Translations under genes and position numbers: made by a program
Notes under the pieces: model-generated
The model's input: only the letters and a program-made list of their open reading frames with translations
Databases searched by the model: none
What the model was told of the DNA's origin: nothing
NCBI RefSeq assembly: GCF_026241335.1
Contig: NZ_JAPHAV010000014.1
Location: 22,038 to 86,037, forward strand
DNA: 64,000 nt
Source: Ochrobactrum chromiisoli
Lineage (GTDB): Bacteria > Pseudomonadota > Alphaproteobacteria > Rhizobiales > Rhizobiaceae
Reading direction: 5' to 3'
Shown here: positions 26,781 to 36,050 of the stretch, one piece after another
How the letters are laid out: every line of letters begins with the position of its first letter
Position numbering within the stretch: position 1 is the first letter of the stretch

Positions 26781-28025
26781 TTAAACTGCTGGGCGTGCGG
26801 TGTTCAGGCGTTCTCTCATCTGCCTGAGCCAGTTCTTGACGGGCTTGGGCAGTCGACTGCGCAGGCTTGAATGCAATGCGGAGGGCATTTTCCATTGTGA
26901 CAGCGGTAAAGCGGGTGCAATGGCTGGGGGCCTCTGCACCAGATTTTCTAAAAGCCCGGCATAAGTGCGTCCCACCACATCATTGTCGAAGGCGTCCGCC
27001 ACTTTTAAGCGCGCGGCCTCTGCCATTCTGGCGCGTAACGCGCTGTTCTCTGCGAGATGATCAATATGGCGCGCCGCAGCTCTAAAATTACCAACGGGAA
27101 ACAAAAATCCGTCTTCTCCGTCTGTCACGATACCATCAGTGACACCCGCGATGTGCGAAACGACAGCGGGACAGCCTTCGCTCATCGCTTCAATCAACGT
27201 AAGTCCAAAACCCTCAAACCGCGATGGCATCACCATCACGTCATGCTGGCTGGCAAGCCTTGGCACATCGGATGGCGCAACCCAGCCTGTAAAGCGAACC
27301 CTATCGCCAAAACTCTTAAGCCGATGGCGTAACTCTGCAAGATCAGGACCGTCACCTGCCACTGTCAGATACGTGTCGCATTTGAGTTCGCGCAGAATAT
27401 GGGGCAACCAGAAAACCCCTTTTGAATTATCCTCAATGCGACCGAGATAAAGCAAACGCAATGGCTCGGAATGATCGCTTTGGATAAGGCGATTTGGCTT
27501 ATGAACCGTCCTGTTAAGCCCATGCGGAATTACCAGCGTTCGCGCAGGATCAAAACCATAATGGTTGACCAGATCATCGCGGCAACGTCTGGATACACCC
27601 ACTGTTGCATGAACATGATCGCGGATTTCGCGTGCGGCGGCATAAGTACCAGGCGTAATATTATGCACGATCATCACGCGCAGAATATCGTCTGGTAGAT
27701 AACGCACAAGATTGGTTTCAAAGCGGCTGGACAAGACGTTGACAAAAACAGCCTTGAAATTGTTATCGCACAAAAAAGCGATCATGCGTCTGGCCCGGGT
27801 TTCCTCATCAAGAACGCCCATGCGGTCTATCGCATCGCCTTTGCGCAAGGCATCACTCAAGCCCTGATCGGCAGAAGGAAAACTCATCGTCTCTCCGGCA
27901 CTTCCTGCTGCCAGCCAGCGCAGTTCAACACCCGCCTGTCTGAGCGACGCGCTCAGTCGCGTAAATACCGAGTATGTCCCGCCGATATGGGGACGGACAA
28001 AGTAAGCACATTTCACGATCGTCAC
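26781..28025 (-). CDS. Glycosyltransferase family 4 (GT-B)
   Basis: A 414-residue GT4. The N-terminal VRPHIGGTYSVFTRL segment, LLYLGRIEDNSKGV opening the donor domain, and PSRFEGFGLTLIEAMSEGCP (the E-x7-E motif) are all present. GTG 28025 with AGGGGCAAGG before it is preferred over a longer upstream frame. First gene of the minus-strand operon 28025-24095. A 10-bp perfect hairpin lies in its leader at 28045-28069. Confidence 0.9.
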   Translation of the reverse strand: MTIVKCAYFVRPHIGGTYSVFTRLSASLRQAGVELRWLAAGSAGETMSFPSADQGLSDALRKGDAIDRMGVLDEETRARRMIAFLCDNNFKAVFVNVLSSRFETNLVRYLPDDILRVMIVHNITPGTYAAAREIRDHVHATVGVSRRCRDDLVNHYGFDPARTLVIPHGLNRTVHKPNRLIQSDHSEPLRLLYLGRIEDNSKGVFWLPHILRELKCDTYLTVAGDGPDLAELRHRLKSFGDRVRFTGWVAPSDVPRLASQHDVMVMPSRFEGFGLTLIEAMSEGCPAVVSHIAGVTDGIVTDGEDGFLFPVGNFRAAARHIDHLAENSALRARMAEAARLKVADAFDNDVVGRTYAGLLENLVQRPPAIAPALPLSQWKMPSALHSSLRSRLPKPVKNWLRQMRERLNTARPAV

Positions 28026-28044
28026 CCTTGCCCCTGGTTGAAGA

Positions 28045-28069
28045 CTTCGAGGGAACAAATCCCTCGAAG
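28045..28069 (-). other. Strong hairpin in the leader of the GT4 operon
   Basis: CTTCGAGGGA (28045-28054) and its reverse complement (28060-28069) flank a 5-nt loop. The hairpin is about 20-45 nt before the GTG start of the GT4 gene. No T-run follows in either direction, so it is not a simple terminator. It may stabilise the message or bind a protein. Confidence 0.55.
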
Positions 28070-28255
28070 CCTCACTCCGGCATATCGGGGGGCGTTTGAT
28101 ATACCGCTTCACAGTGTAGCGAAATTCCACGATGACGCAGTGTGTCTATGAGGGGTACATCGCTTCATACATAAGAGGATGGGCTTCACCCTTCTGCCAG
28201 TTTTCGCAAAATCGCATACAGGCTTAATTTCAAAAGGAAGCTGGAGACACTTTTT

Positions 28256-29446
28256 ATGAAAATAGGTCTTTTCGGTCAGTTCGGCTCCGGCAACACCGGC
28301 AATGACGGATCGCTTGAAGCGATGCTGCAGCTGTTGAACCGCAACTGCCCCGGCGCGCAATTCATATGCATCTGCTCAAGACCGGACATTATTGAAGAAA
28401 AGTTTCAGATTGAGGCTGTTCCGGTCGGCCAGCCTGCATCAGACAACGCGTTCTTTCGGGTGCTCAATAAAGCTCTGTTACAGCTGCCGCGCCGCCTGAG
28501 CGGATTTTTCGCAGCCATTTCACTTGCGAGCGGCATGGATCTGATCATCGTTCCCGGAACGGGTATCCTTGATGACTTTAACGAAAATCCCTTTGGCTGG
28601 CCTTTTGCGGTTTTGCGTTGGTCTGTCGCGGCAAAACTTGCAGGCACACGCTTTGCTTTTGTCTCAATCGGCGCTGGTCCCGTCACACATTCTTTGAGCC
28701 GATGGTTCCTTCGCAGAGCATCCAAAATGGCAACCTATCGGTCCTATCGCGATCAGGTTTCCTATGATTTCATGAAATCGCTGGGTGTGAACACCGGTAA
28801 AGACCGTATCAGCGCCGACATCGCTTTTTCGCTGCCGACACCGGAAGATGAATTGCGCAACTATGCCGACCAGCGCCTCGGGCTGGGCGTCATGACCTAT
28901 AAGGGCTGGAAAAAACACGCCCGCGATGGGGAGGCGATTTACGATCACTATCTCAACAAGATGACCCAACTGATCAGCGAACTCTTGCTTGATGGGAGAC
29001 AGGTGCGCTTACTCACCGGCGACAAAGGCGATCTCCAGGCCGTTCATGATCTTTTACAGCGCCTTCCACCAGCCACTGCACAGAAAGTCATTTTTGAGCC
29101 GGTCGCTTCGCTGCATGATCTGATGCAGCAGATTGCCAAAACCGACATCGTCGTGGCCAGCCGATACCACAATATCGTTTGCGCGCTCACTATGGGAAGG
29201 CCTGCAATTTCAATCGGCTATGCACGCAAAAACGACGCGCTTTTGATTGACACGGGCTTACGCGAGTTCTGCCATCACATTGAAAATTTTCATCCGCAGA
29301 CATTGCTCACCCAGATCGATACTATGTTCAGCCGCAGGGAAGAGCTTGCAAAAACGGTCAAAGACGGTGTGAAGCTTTACCGTGAGCAGCTGGCCGATCA
29401 GGAAGAGATGTTACGCGTCGATCTGCTTCAGGTGTGCAAATTGTGA
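28256..29446 (+). CDS. Polysaccharide pyruvyl transferase family protein
   Basis: A 396-residue member of the pyruvyl transferase (PS_pyruv_trans) family, GT-B-like. FGQFGSGNTGNDGSLEAML at the N-terminus and the C-terminal ASRYHNIVCALTMGRPAISIGYARKN (His/Asn region) are typical. These enzymes add pyruvate ketals from PEP to hexoses, giving acidic exopolysaccharides as in succinoglycan and colanic acid. It is a single gene on the plus strand, divergent from the GT4 at 28025. Its last 36 nt overlap the convergent GT2 gene, which is unusual. Confidence 0.87.
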   Translation: MKIGLFGQFGSGNTGNDGSLEAMLQLLNRNCPGAQFICICSRPDIIEEKFQIEAVPVGQPASDNAFFRVLNKALLQLPRRLSGFFAAISLASGMDLIIVPGTGILDDFNENPFGWPFAVLRWSVAAKLAGTRFAFVSIGAGPVTHSLSRWFLRRASKMATYRSYRDQVSYDFMKSLGVNTGKDRISADIAFSLPTPEDELRNYADQRLGLGVMTYKGWKKHARDGEAIYDHYLNKMTQLISELLLDGRQVRLLTGDKGDLQAVHDLLQRLPPATAQKVIFEPVASLHDLMQQIAKTDIVVASRYHNIVCALTMGRPAISIGYARKNDALLIDTGLREFCHHIENFHPQTLLTQIDTMFSRREELAKTVKDGVKLYREQLADQEEMLRVDLLQVCKL

Positions 29447-30385
29447 ACGTCGCTGCCGACGCTGGAACAGATAGTCAAAAGGCGGCATAACGGCCATCGA
29501 CGGATGACGTTTTAACGCGCAAGCCATGAGCGATGCGGCCCCCTTCTCTCCCCTGACCAGACTGGACAATGCCGACCAATAAGCCCGCTTTGTCAGGCAA
29601 TCCCGAGCAGCCATAAAATTCCGCGCCGCCTGGGGGAAGGTCATACCCTCATTTTCAAAAAATGAGCGAAAAGCGTCTTCAAACTCATTGTTCCAATGCA
29701 TAATGCCTGCAACATTTGCAGACTGGTTTTTGGAGTGAACACGCACATAGGCTTGCACGCTGTCAGTTGAGGCCACGCCACCCAGCAAAGCCAGCCGCAA
29801 CCACATTTCAAGATCATCTGTGTGTGGGAGTTTAGGGCGATAATAGCCAGCCTCTTTTTGCGCTGACGTTCGCACCACAGCCGTTGGACCATAAACCGGA
29901 TTAAAAGCATGTTTACAGGCGAACGTGATGAAATCGGCACCTGAGCATATATTCCAGTTTCCCTTGCCGATATGTGGAAGTCTGTGCGGCGGTTTCTCGT
30001 TTTCCGAGATTTTCTCAATCGCGCCGTGCGCGAGATGAATGTCAGGATATTGCTCAAGCATAGAGACTGCACGCGCCAACGCGCCGGGAACAAGCAGATC
30101 ATCTGCACACAAAATCAGGAAATAATCAGACCGCGCCCAATCAATCCCAGCATTGAAGGAGGCATGCGGCCCGACATTTTTTGACCGCAACAGCAGGTCG
30201 ACCCGCGTATCATGCGCCGCCAGATCGCGGGCCAAATCTGCACTGTCATCCTCGGATGCGTTGTCAATAATCAAGAGTCGCAAATCAACGCCGGTTTGAG
30301 ACAACACGCTGTTGCTGCATGCCGTGAGGTAACGTGCATAATTATAGCTTGGTATGACGACATCAATCGTTGGAAGATTGCTCAT
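29411..30385 (-). CDS. Glycosyltransferase family 2 (GT-A)
   Basis: A 324-residue GT2. VVIPSYNYARYL (9-20) starts the GT-A fold and ILCADDLLVPG (91-101) holds the D-x-D-like metal site. The start at 30385 is the natural family start; the frame stays open upstream into the flippase gene. It lies 7 nt after the flippase gene and the two are surely co-transcribed. Its 3' end overlaps the pyruvyl transferase gene by 36 nt tail to tail. Confidence 0.9.
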   Translation of the reverse strand: MSNLPTIDVVIPSYNYARYLTACSNSVLSQTGVDLRLLIIDNASEDDSADLARDLAAHDTRVDLLLRSKNVGPHASFNAGIDWARSDYFLILCADDLLVPGALARAVSMLEQYPDIHLAHGAIEKISENEKPPHRLPHIGKGNWNICSGADFITFACKHAFNPVYGPTAVVRTSAQKEAGYYRPKLPHTDDLEMWLRLALLGGVASTDSVQAYVRVHSKNQSANVAGIMHWNNEFEDAFRSFFENEGMTFPQAARNFMAARDCLTKRAYWSALSSLVRGEKGAASLMACALKRHPSMAVMPPFDYLFQRRQRRSQFAHLKQIDA

Positions 30386-30392
30386 TAACGGC

Positions 30393-31880
30393 TCACTCTG
30401 CAGGTTCAGAAAGGTGTCTTGACGCGCTGAAACGGCTTGCAAATCTTCCAAGCAGCCAGCGCAAAACCGGCACCACTTCCTCCTTGAAAGGATGGCGTGC
30501 CACAAACAATGCCAGAAACCAGCTTGCGAGCGCAGTGACGCCCATAGCCAGCGCCCTTGACCAGTGCATTTCAAGACTAAACCCATCCATTGCGACCAGA
30601 AGCAGCGGGCCAGACAAGGCCAATATCGTCACCAGTGCGCTTTTCATCAGTTCTTTTCCCAGAACACGATAGGAAAAGGGCGCATGTTTTCGCACATAAA
30701 CAACAGCAACAACCATCTGAAATGGCAGGCTGATGAACTGGCTTAATGCCACAGCCAACAATCCATGGAATGCGGCGAGGCATAAAATTGTTGTCGCAAC
30801 CAATCTGGAGATGAGATTGGATACAAACGCTTCACGATTGGCACCAAGCGCCATCAGAAGCGGATATGTCAGAATAACCGGAAACCAGAACAGGCTTGCA
30901 AGACTTGTGATGGAAACAATCAGCGCTGCTTCCGTCCAGCCCGGTCCCAGAATAATTTGCACCGCCGGATAAGCCAGAAGTGCGAGCAAAACCTGTGCGG
31001 GCCAATAGACCACAGAAATATAGGACAAAGCGCGGACATAGGCACGGCTGACATCGCCGCCTGCGCGCACATGTGCCGAAAGCATCGGAAACGCCACGGT
31101 AAACACCGCGGACAGAAAGATGCGATCCGGCAATCCGCTCAATGTATTGGCGCGATTATAAATACCAACCGATGCGATCGGCATGAATCGTCCAAGCATG
31201 AGCTGCGGGAAGGTTTCGCAGATTTTGTTCAAACCCGCATTGCCACCCAGATAAATGCCGAAACGCCACGCCGTATGGATGCTTGCAAGGGAGGGACGCA
31301 ACAGGTGTTTTGGCGGATAGATTGCCATGGCAAGACCAGTTGTCGTCAATGCGCTGGCCAGCAGGCCGAATGCAAAACACATATGCCCGAAGCCAAGAGC
31401 GGCCATCGCAATGGTGACGGCAGCGCCAAATCCTGATCCGGCAGTGCGAATACGGGCAAGTCTTCCAAATGCCATTTCGCGGCGCAACAGCGCCACCAAA
31501 GGCAATGACAGACTTTCGACCAGCGCGGCAAGGATTGTGATGTCAAGGAAAAGCAAAAGCGATGGCTCATGATAAAACGCGGCAAGATATTCCCGCGCCA
31601 GATAAAGCCCCGCTGACAAAACAAGCGTGACCATCATCAAAAAAGTCATCGAGGTTCTGATGTCGTGATCCCGAACCTTGTCGATGCGGATAAGAAATTC
31701 GGGGCTGGCAAATTCGCGAAAAGAAAAGACGATCGCGCCGATACTCAGGCCCACAACACCAGCACCCGTTTGCGCAGGACCTAAAAAGCGGGAAACAGCA
31801 ATCACCGTCAGAAAGTTAAACAGCAGGCCTGCATATTGTTCGAGGGCTGCCATGAGAATGCCCCGGCGGCGTCCACTCAT
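30393..31880 (-). CDS. Wzx/WzxC-type lipopolysaccharide flippase
   Basis: A 495-residue membrane protein with about 12-14 helices. The N-terminal EQYAGLLFNFLTVIAVSRFLG and the repeated charged turns resemble WzxC/MOP flippases. It should translocate the lipid-linked repeat unit assembled by the glycosyltransferases of this locus. It is divergent from the WecA/MraY-type gene at 32145 across 264 nt, where the shared promoter region must lie. Compared with the flippase at 3776 it belongs to a different, longer subgroup. Confidence 0.87.
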   Translation of the reverse strand: MSGRRRGILMAALEQYAGLLFNFLTVIAVSRFLGPAQTGAGVVGLSIGAIVFSFREFASPEFLIRIDKVRDHDIRTSMTFLMMVTLVLSAGLYLAREYLAAFYHEPSLLLFLDITILAALVESLSLPLVALLRREMAFGRLARIRTAGSGFGAAVTIAMAALGFGHMCFAFGLLASALTTTGLAMAIYPPKHLLRPSLASIHTAWRFGIYLGGNAGLNKICETFPQLMLGRFMPIASVGIYNRANTLSGLPDRIFLSAVFTVAFPMLSAHVRAGGDVSRAYVRALSYISVVYWPAQVLLALLAYPAVQIILGPGWTEAALIVSITSLASLFWFPVILTYPLLMALGANREAFVSNLISRLVATTILCLAAFHGLLAVALSQFISLPFQMVVAVVYVRKHAPFSYRVLGKELMKSALVTILALSGPLLLVAMDGFSLEMHWSRALAMGVTALASWFLALFVARHPFKEEVVPVLRWLLGRFASRFSASRHLSEPAE

Positions 31881-32144
31881 GACATGCTCCTGTTACAGGG
31901 CTTTATGCTGATCTGTGGGTTTGTTTTCAAAACACTCTATCCCCCCGGACGGCGCAAAAGCAGCGAAGGCCGCTTTACTGCATGGCACAAGAATAGACAT
32001 TTGCAGCCCATGGGAAATGTGGCCCTTGGTGTTAACCCTTACCTGAAAGGAGTATGGGCAGCACTTTATAGCCAAGTCGCCGGTGCCCGTCTGAGCCGTT
32101 AAAAATTGACTTCGTGTTAATTTTGCATGTGCTTGGGAGGAAAC

Positions 32145-33260
32145 ATGATCAGCCTTTTCTGGATCACGCTTCTGGCTTTTGCTTTATCGGTTGCATTCTG
32201 TCTGGGATTTCGCGGGTTAGCGCGCGAATGGCATCTCATCGATATCCCGAACACGCGTAAAACACATGACGGTCACGTTCCGCTGTGCGGCGGAATTGCG
32301 ATTTTCCTGTCATTTTCAGCGGCCGCTTTTCTGACACCCGCCATGACGGGATCAGCCAATGCCAGTTTCTTGCTGCCCGGCCTTTTTCTGATCCTTGTAA
32401 CCGGCGTGCTGGATGACAAGTTTAACCTGCCTGTTGCACCCCGCCTTGCAATACAGGTGCTGGCCGCTTTCATGATGATCGGCATGGCTGGGCTGACACA
32501 AGTCCATCTCGGCTTTTCTTCCGGTGTCATGGACGCCGTAGCGACGCAGGTTCTCACAGGACCACTCTTCGTGGTTCTGGTACTTGCTTTTGTGGTTGGT
32601 GTCGTCAATGCGGTCAATATGAGCGACGGTGTGGATGGCCTGGCAGGATCTGCAAGTGCGGCTGCTTTTTTCTGGCTTGCCGTGATCAGCTTCAGCATTA
32701 CGGAAAACCGCATCGGGGTGCAGAGCTTAGCGCTTTCGGCAGCCTGTATCGGCTTCCTTGTTTTCAACATGCGTCATCCATGGCGCGCAAAAGCCAGCCT
32801 CTTTCTGGGCGATGGCGGCAGCACGTTTCTGGGCGCGGCCCTTGCCGGTATAATCCTCATCCTTTCCGACATGCACGCAGCCACTGCCTTTCCGATCCTG
32901 ATATGGGTGGTCATTGTGCCGGTCATCGATACGCTCAGCCTCATCGTGCGGCGGCTTGCGGCACACAGAAGTCCGTTTTCTCCAGACCGGCAGCATCTGC
33001 ACCACCTTCTTCTTGATAACGGCTTTTCCGACAGCCAGAGCGCAATGGCTATCATGGCGCTCAACTTTTGTGCCGGTGCCGCAGCCTATGCAGCCATACG
33101 TTTTGAAATACCGGCATGGTCAATGCTCGTAGCGCTCATTCTGCCAGCCATTGCGCATAGTGCATTCGTGCTTCGCACCAACAGAACGCTACGCCCCATT
33201 GCGGTGGAAGCCGCGCCGCCAGCAAAAGCCAACATCACTTTCCCAGAGGCAACTTCATGA
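32145..33260 (+). CDS. WecA/MraY-type undecaprenyl-phosphate sugar-1-phosphate transferase
   Basis: A 371-residue inner-membrane protein with about ten helices. Family motifs are VLDDKFNLP (Asp90-Asp91), NMSDGVDGLAG (the catalytic and metal-binding loop), LGDGGSTFLG and the C-terminal HLHHLLLDNGF His loop. It transfers a HexNAc-1-phosphate (typically GlcNAc-1-P) to undecaprenyl phosphate, which starts repeat-unit synthesis. GGGAGG sits 4 nt before the ATG at 32145. First gene of the five-gene plus-strand operon to 36650, coupled to the next by ATGA. Confidence 0.92.
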   Translation: MISLFWITLLAFALSVAFCLGFRGLAREWHLIDIPNTRKTHDGHVPLCGGIAIFLSFSAAAFLTPAMTGSANASFLLPGLFLILVTGVLDDKFNLPVAPRLAIQVLAAFMMIGMAGLTQVHLGFSSGVMDAVATQVLTGPLFVVLVLAFVVGVVNAVNMSDGVDGLAGSASAAAFFWLAVISFSITENRIGVQSLALSAACIGFLVFNMRHPWRAKASLFLGDGGSTFLGAALAGIILILSDMHAATAFPILIWVVIVPVIDTLSLIVRRLAAHRSPFSPDRQHLHHLLLDNGFSDSQSAMAIMALNFCAGAAAYAAIRFEIPAWSMLVALILPAIAHSAFVLRTNRTLRPIAVEAAPPAKANITFPEATS

Positions 33261-34141
33261 GTGTTTCCGTTCTCATCATGACATTGAACGAAGAGGCCAA
33301 TCTGCCTGCTTGTCTCGCCTCACTTGACTGGTGCGATGATATTGTCGTGCTTGATTCATTCAGTGACGACCGCACAGTGGAAATTGCAGAAGCCGCAGGC
33401 GCGCGGATTTTTCAACGATGCTATGACACGGAAGACCGGCAGCGCATGTATGGTCTTACCGAAATCCAGTTCAAACATAGTTGGGTCTACACACCCGATG
33501 CAGACGAAATAACACCCATAGATTTACGCGACGAGATGCTGGCGATCGCATCCGATCCGACGCGACCAGAGGTCTTTTTCAAGGCGCGTTACAAAAACAT
33601 GTTCATGGGACGCTGGATCAAGCACGCAAGTCTTTATCCAACATGGATTACGCGCTTGGTGCGCCCGGATCGTGTGCGTTTCGAGCGCTCGGTGCATTCA
33701 CGCGCAAGCGGCGGCCCGGAAGGCGCGTTACAGGCCCATTTCATCCACTACAGTTTTAACAAGGGGCTTGAGGCCTGGTACGACAAACATAATCGCTATT
33801 CATCGGCAGAGGCTGATCTATCATCCAATCGCCTGCTTGAGCGCAAGATTGATTGGGGCGGTTTATTATCAAGCACGCCGGAACGGCGTCGGCGCGCCCT
33901 AAAATCGCTCTCTTATCACATGCCTTTCCGGCCCTCACTGCGCTTTCTTTATATGTACCTGGTGCGGCGCGGATTTCTTGATGGAAAGCCGGGTTATCTC
34001 TATTGCAGGCTTCTCGCGGCGTATGAGTTTATGATCATCATCAAGATGGAGGAGCAGCGGCGCAACCTCTTGCGTGTGAGGGCAGAAACGCCCGCCCGGC
34101 ATGGTGCTGAGAGCAATGAACCGGAACGGCGTATGGTATGA
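33257..34141 (+). CDS. Glycosyltransferase family 2 (WaaE/KdtX-like)
   Basis: A 294-residue GT2 with the compact MTLNEEANLPACLASL start (8-23), DIVVLDSFSDDRTVEIA and VYTPDADEIT (acidic metal site). This resembles WaaE/KdtX-type beta-glucosyl transferases. ATGA overlaps both neighbours, so it is translationally coupled to the initiator transferase and the YdcF-like gene. The C-terminus is basic with a hydrophobic patch, which fits membrane association. Confidence 0.9.
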   Translation: MSVSVLIMTLNEEANLPACLASLDWCDDIVVLDSFSDDRTVEIAEAAGARIFQRCYDTEDRQRMYGLTEIQFKHSWVYTPDADEITPIDLRDEMLAIASDPTRPEVFFKARYKNMFMGRWIKHASLYPTWITRLVRPDRVRFERSVHSRASGGPEGALQAHFIHYSFNKGLEAWYDKHNRYSSAEADLSSNRLLERKIDWGGLLSSTPERRRRALKSLSYHMPFRPSLRFLYMYLVRRGFLDGKPGYLYCRLLAAYEFMIIIKMEEQRRNLLRVRAETPARHGAESNEPERRMV

Positions 34142-34758
34142 TGCTGCTGATTGTCTTTCCTTGTGCCGTTCTGTTCGGGCTTGCTGCAATGTTCTATGCA
34201 GAACCTTTGCTGACATTGCAGGATGACGGCAGCCGGGCAGATGTCATTGTTGTACCCGGCGGCGATGGCCCGCCACGCGCCGCACAGGCAGCAAGACTTT
34301 GGAAAGAAGGCCGTTCTCCCTATATTCTGATCACCGGCGATGGTGACTGTCTTTTCAACAAGCAGATCATGGTGCGCGATGGCGTGAACCCTTCGGCGAT
34401 TTTTATCGAATGCCGTTCGGGAAGCACCTGGCAGAATGCCTTTTATTCAGCACGCGTCATGCGTGATATACACGCAAAAAAGGCCCTTATCGTTACAAAC
34501 TGGTATCATTCGCGCCGGGCCATCGCGAGTTTTCGCGCCGTCTGCCCGCAAATGCATTTCAGCTCGGCCCCTGTTGGCGGCGATGGCAGGCAAGTCGGTT
34601 TTCCGACCACCTCTGCTGATATGGAGCTTATCGCAAAAGAATATGTAAAACTTGGCTGGTACTTAGCCTCTGGCCGCATTTATCTTTCAGACCTTGTGGC
34701 GGACGCGACCTCGTTCAATGCTTCCAATCTCTGTGCGCTCTCCGGGAGCAGCGGATGA
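34138..34758 (+). CDS. YdcF/SanA family (DUF218) protein
   Basis: A 206-residue protein with an N-terminal membrane anchor (about 2-19) and a DUF218 domain starting ADVIVVPGGDGPPRAAQAARL, with ILITGDG and TNWYHSRRA further on. Members (YdcF, SanA, ElyC) act in envelope polysaccharide or lipid-carrier metabolism without an agreed reaction. ATGA overlaps upstream and downstream place it firmly in the operon. It may recycle or control the lipid carrier during export. Confidence 0.86.
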   Translation: MMLLIVFPCAVLFGLAAMFYAEPLLTLQDDGSRADVIVVPGGDGPPRAAQAARLWKEGRSPYILITGDGDCLFNKQIMVRDGVNPSAIFIECRSGSTWQNAFYSARVMRDIHAKKALIVTNWYHSRRAIASFRAVCPQMHFSSAPVGGDGRQVGFPTTSADMELIAKEYVKLGWYLASGRIYLSDLVADATSFNASNLCALSGSSG

Positions 34759-36038
34759 ACATATCGCTTACATGGATTTTTGTCGGGCTGGTCGCATGGT
34801 TTCTGGCAGGCGGTCTGCTGTTTAAAGCAGAACGCATGTATCAGTTTCCGTTTCTGGCAGGTGTGATGACTTTCGGCTTCCTGTTGCCGCAGATCCCGGC
34901 ACTAATGTACGATCCATTTTTGCCATCGGGCGCTTATGCCAAAACCATGCTCATGGGCATACTGTCGCTTTTAATGCTGGCTCTGGGCTGGCGCATGACC
35001 AACCGCCCCATCGGGGTGCTTCGTATGAGTTTTAGCGAGCGGCGGCTGATATGGGCGGCCGTGCTGCTGTCGGCCTTCGGGGCTGTCTTCTATTTCCTGT
35101 TAAGCCGCCTCCCCGGCGATATATCCATCGGAATGCAAATGACGGGTATGCCGGTTGTTTATCTCTTCTTTGCGCAGCTCATGCCCTATGGCCTTGCGAT
35201 CGCCCTGCTTTGCTTTGCACGCCGCCCTTCATGGCTTGCTCTCACCATCATCATTTTCGATCTCATCTTCTATCTTGACCGCATTCTTGTAACCGGCAAG
35301 CGCGCCGAAGCGATTCAGCTTCTGCTGATGATATTGCTGCCTTTCTGGTTCTACCATCGACTGGTCGTGCCGCGCATTCTGATGGCGCTGGGGATTCTCG
35401 CAGGTACGTTTTTGATGACAAGCATGGGCGATTATCGCCAGATTACGCGTGCGGCCTCGGGCTTCGTTCTCGATGACATCATGCAGATCGACTATGCGGC
35501 TAACTTTACCGAGACGCTGGAGCGTGGTGGTCTCGAAATGCGCAATGCGGTGCAGCGCATCGACGAAATCGACCGGCGGCTTGAATTCGATTATGGCAAA
35601 TTTCACTGGAACCGCGTGATTTTTACGTTTGTTCCCGCACAGCTTGTCGGCGCAAAACTGAAAGAAGCGCTCCAGTTCGACACGCCCAAACCGAGCCGCG
35701 ATTATAATCCACTCACCGGCACCACTGAAACAGGCCTGGTCGATGCCTTTGCATCCTTCTGGTATTTTGGTGCGTTTAAATTTTTGCTTCTGGCCTGGGG
35801 CATGAGACGGCTGTGGGAAACCGCAATGGCGGGCGAAATGCTGGGGCAATTGATCTACATGCTGTCCATTGTGCCAGCTATGCATGCCATTTCACATCAG
35901 ACAGACTGGGTTATTCCGGTATGGATTCATATGGCGATCTTCCTCATTCCGGTTTTATGGCTTTGCCGCATACACAACCGCTCGGTAAGCCTGCCAACCG
36001 CTTTGCAACACACTCCGACAATTCCGCAATTCATGTAA
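34755..36038 (+). CDS. Polytopic membrane protein, candidate Wzy-type polymerase
   Basis: A 427-residue membrane protein with about ten to eleven helices and a long hydrophilic loop (about 215-330) between helices, the layout of O-antigen polymerases (Wzy). The loop contains RXARG-like and acidic segments (DYRQITRAASG, NPLTGTTETG). No other polymerase candidate exists in the locus, and it is coupled to YdcF and the acetyltransferase. Sequence similarity among Wzy proteins is weak, so the call rests on topology and context. Confidence 0.68.
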   Translation: MNISLTWIFVGLVAWFLAGGLLFKAERMYQFPFLAGVMTFGFLLPQIPALMYDPFLPSGAYAKTMLMGILSLLMLALGWRMTNRPIGVLRMSFSERRLIWAAVLLSAFGAVFYFLLSRLPGDISIGMQMTGMPVVYLFFAQLMPYGLAIALLCFARRPSWLALTIIIFDLIFYLDRILVTGKRAEAIQLLLMILLPFWFYHRLVVPRILMALGILAGTFLMTSMGDYRQITRAASGFVLDDIMQIDYAANFTETLERGGLEMRNAVQRIDEIDRRLEFDYGKFHWNRVIFTFVPAQLVGAKLKEALQFDTPKPSRDYNPLTGTTETGLVDAFASFWYFGAFKFLLLAWGMRRLWETAMAGEMLGQLIYMLSIVPAMHAISHQTDWVIPVWIHMAIFLIPVLWLCRIHNRSVSLPTALQHTPTIPQFM

Positions 36039-36050
36039 AGGATGAAATCA

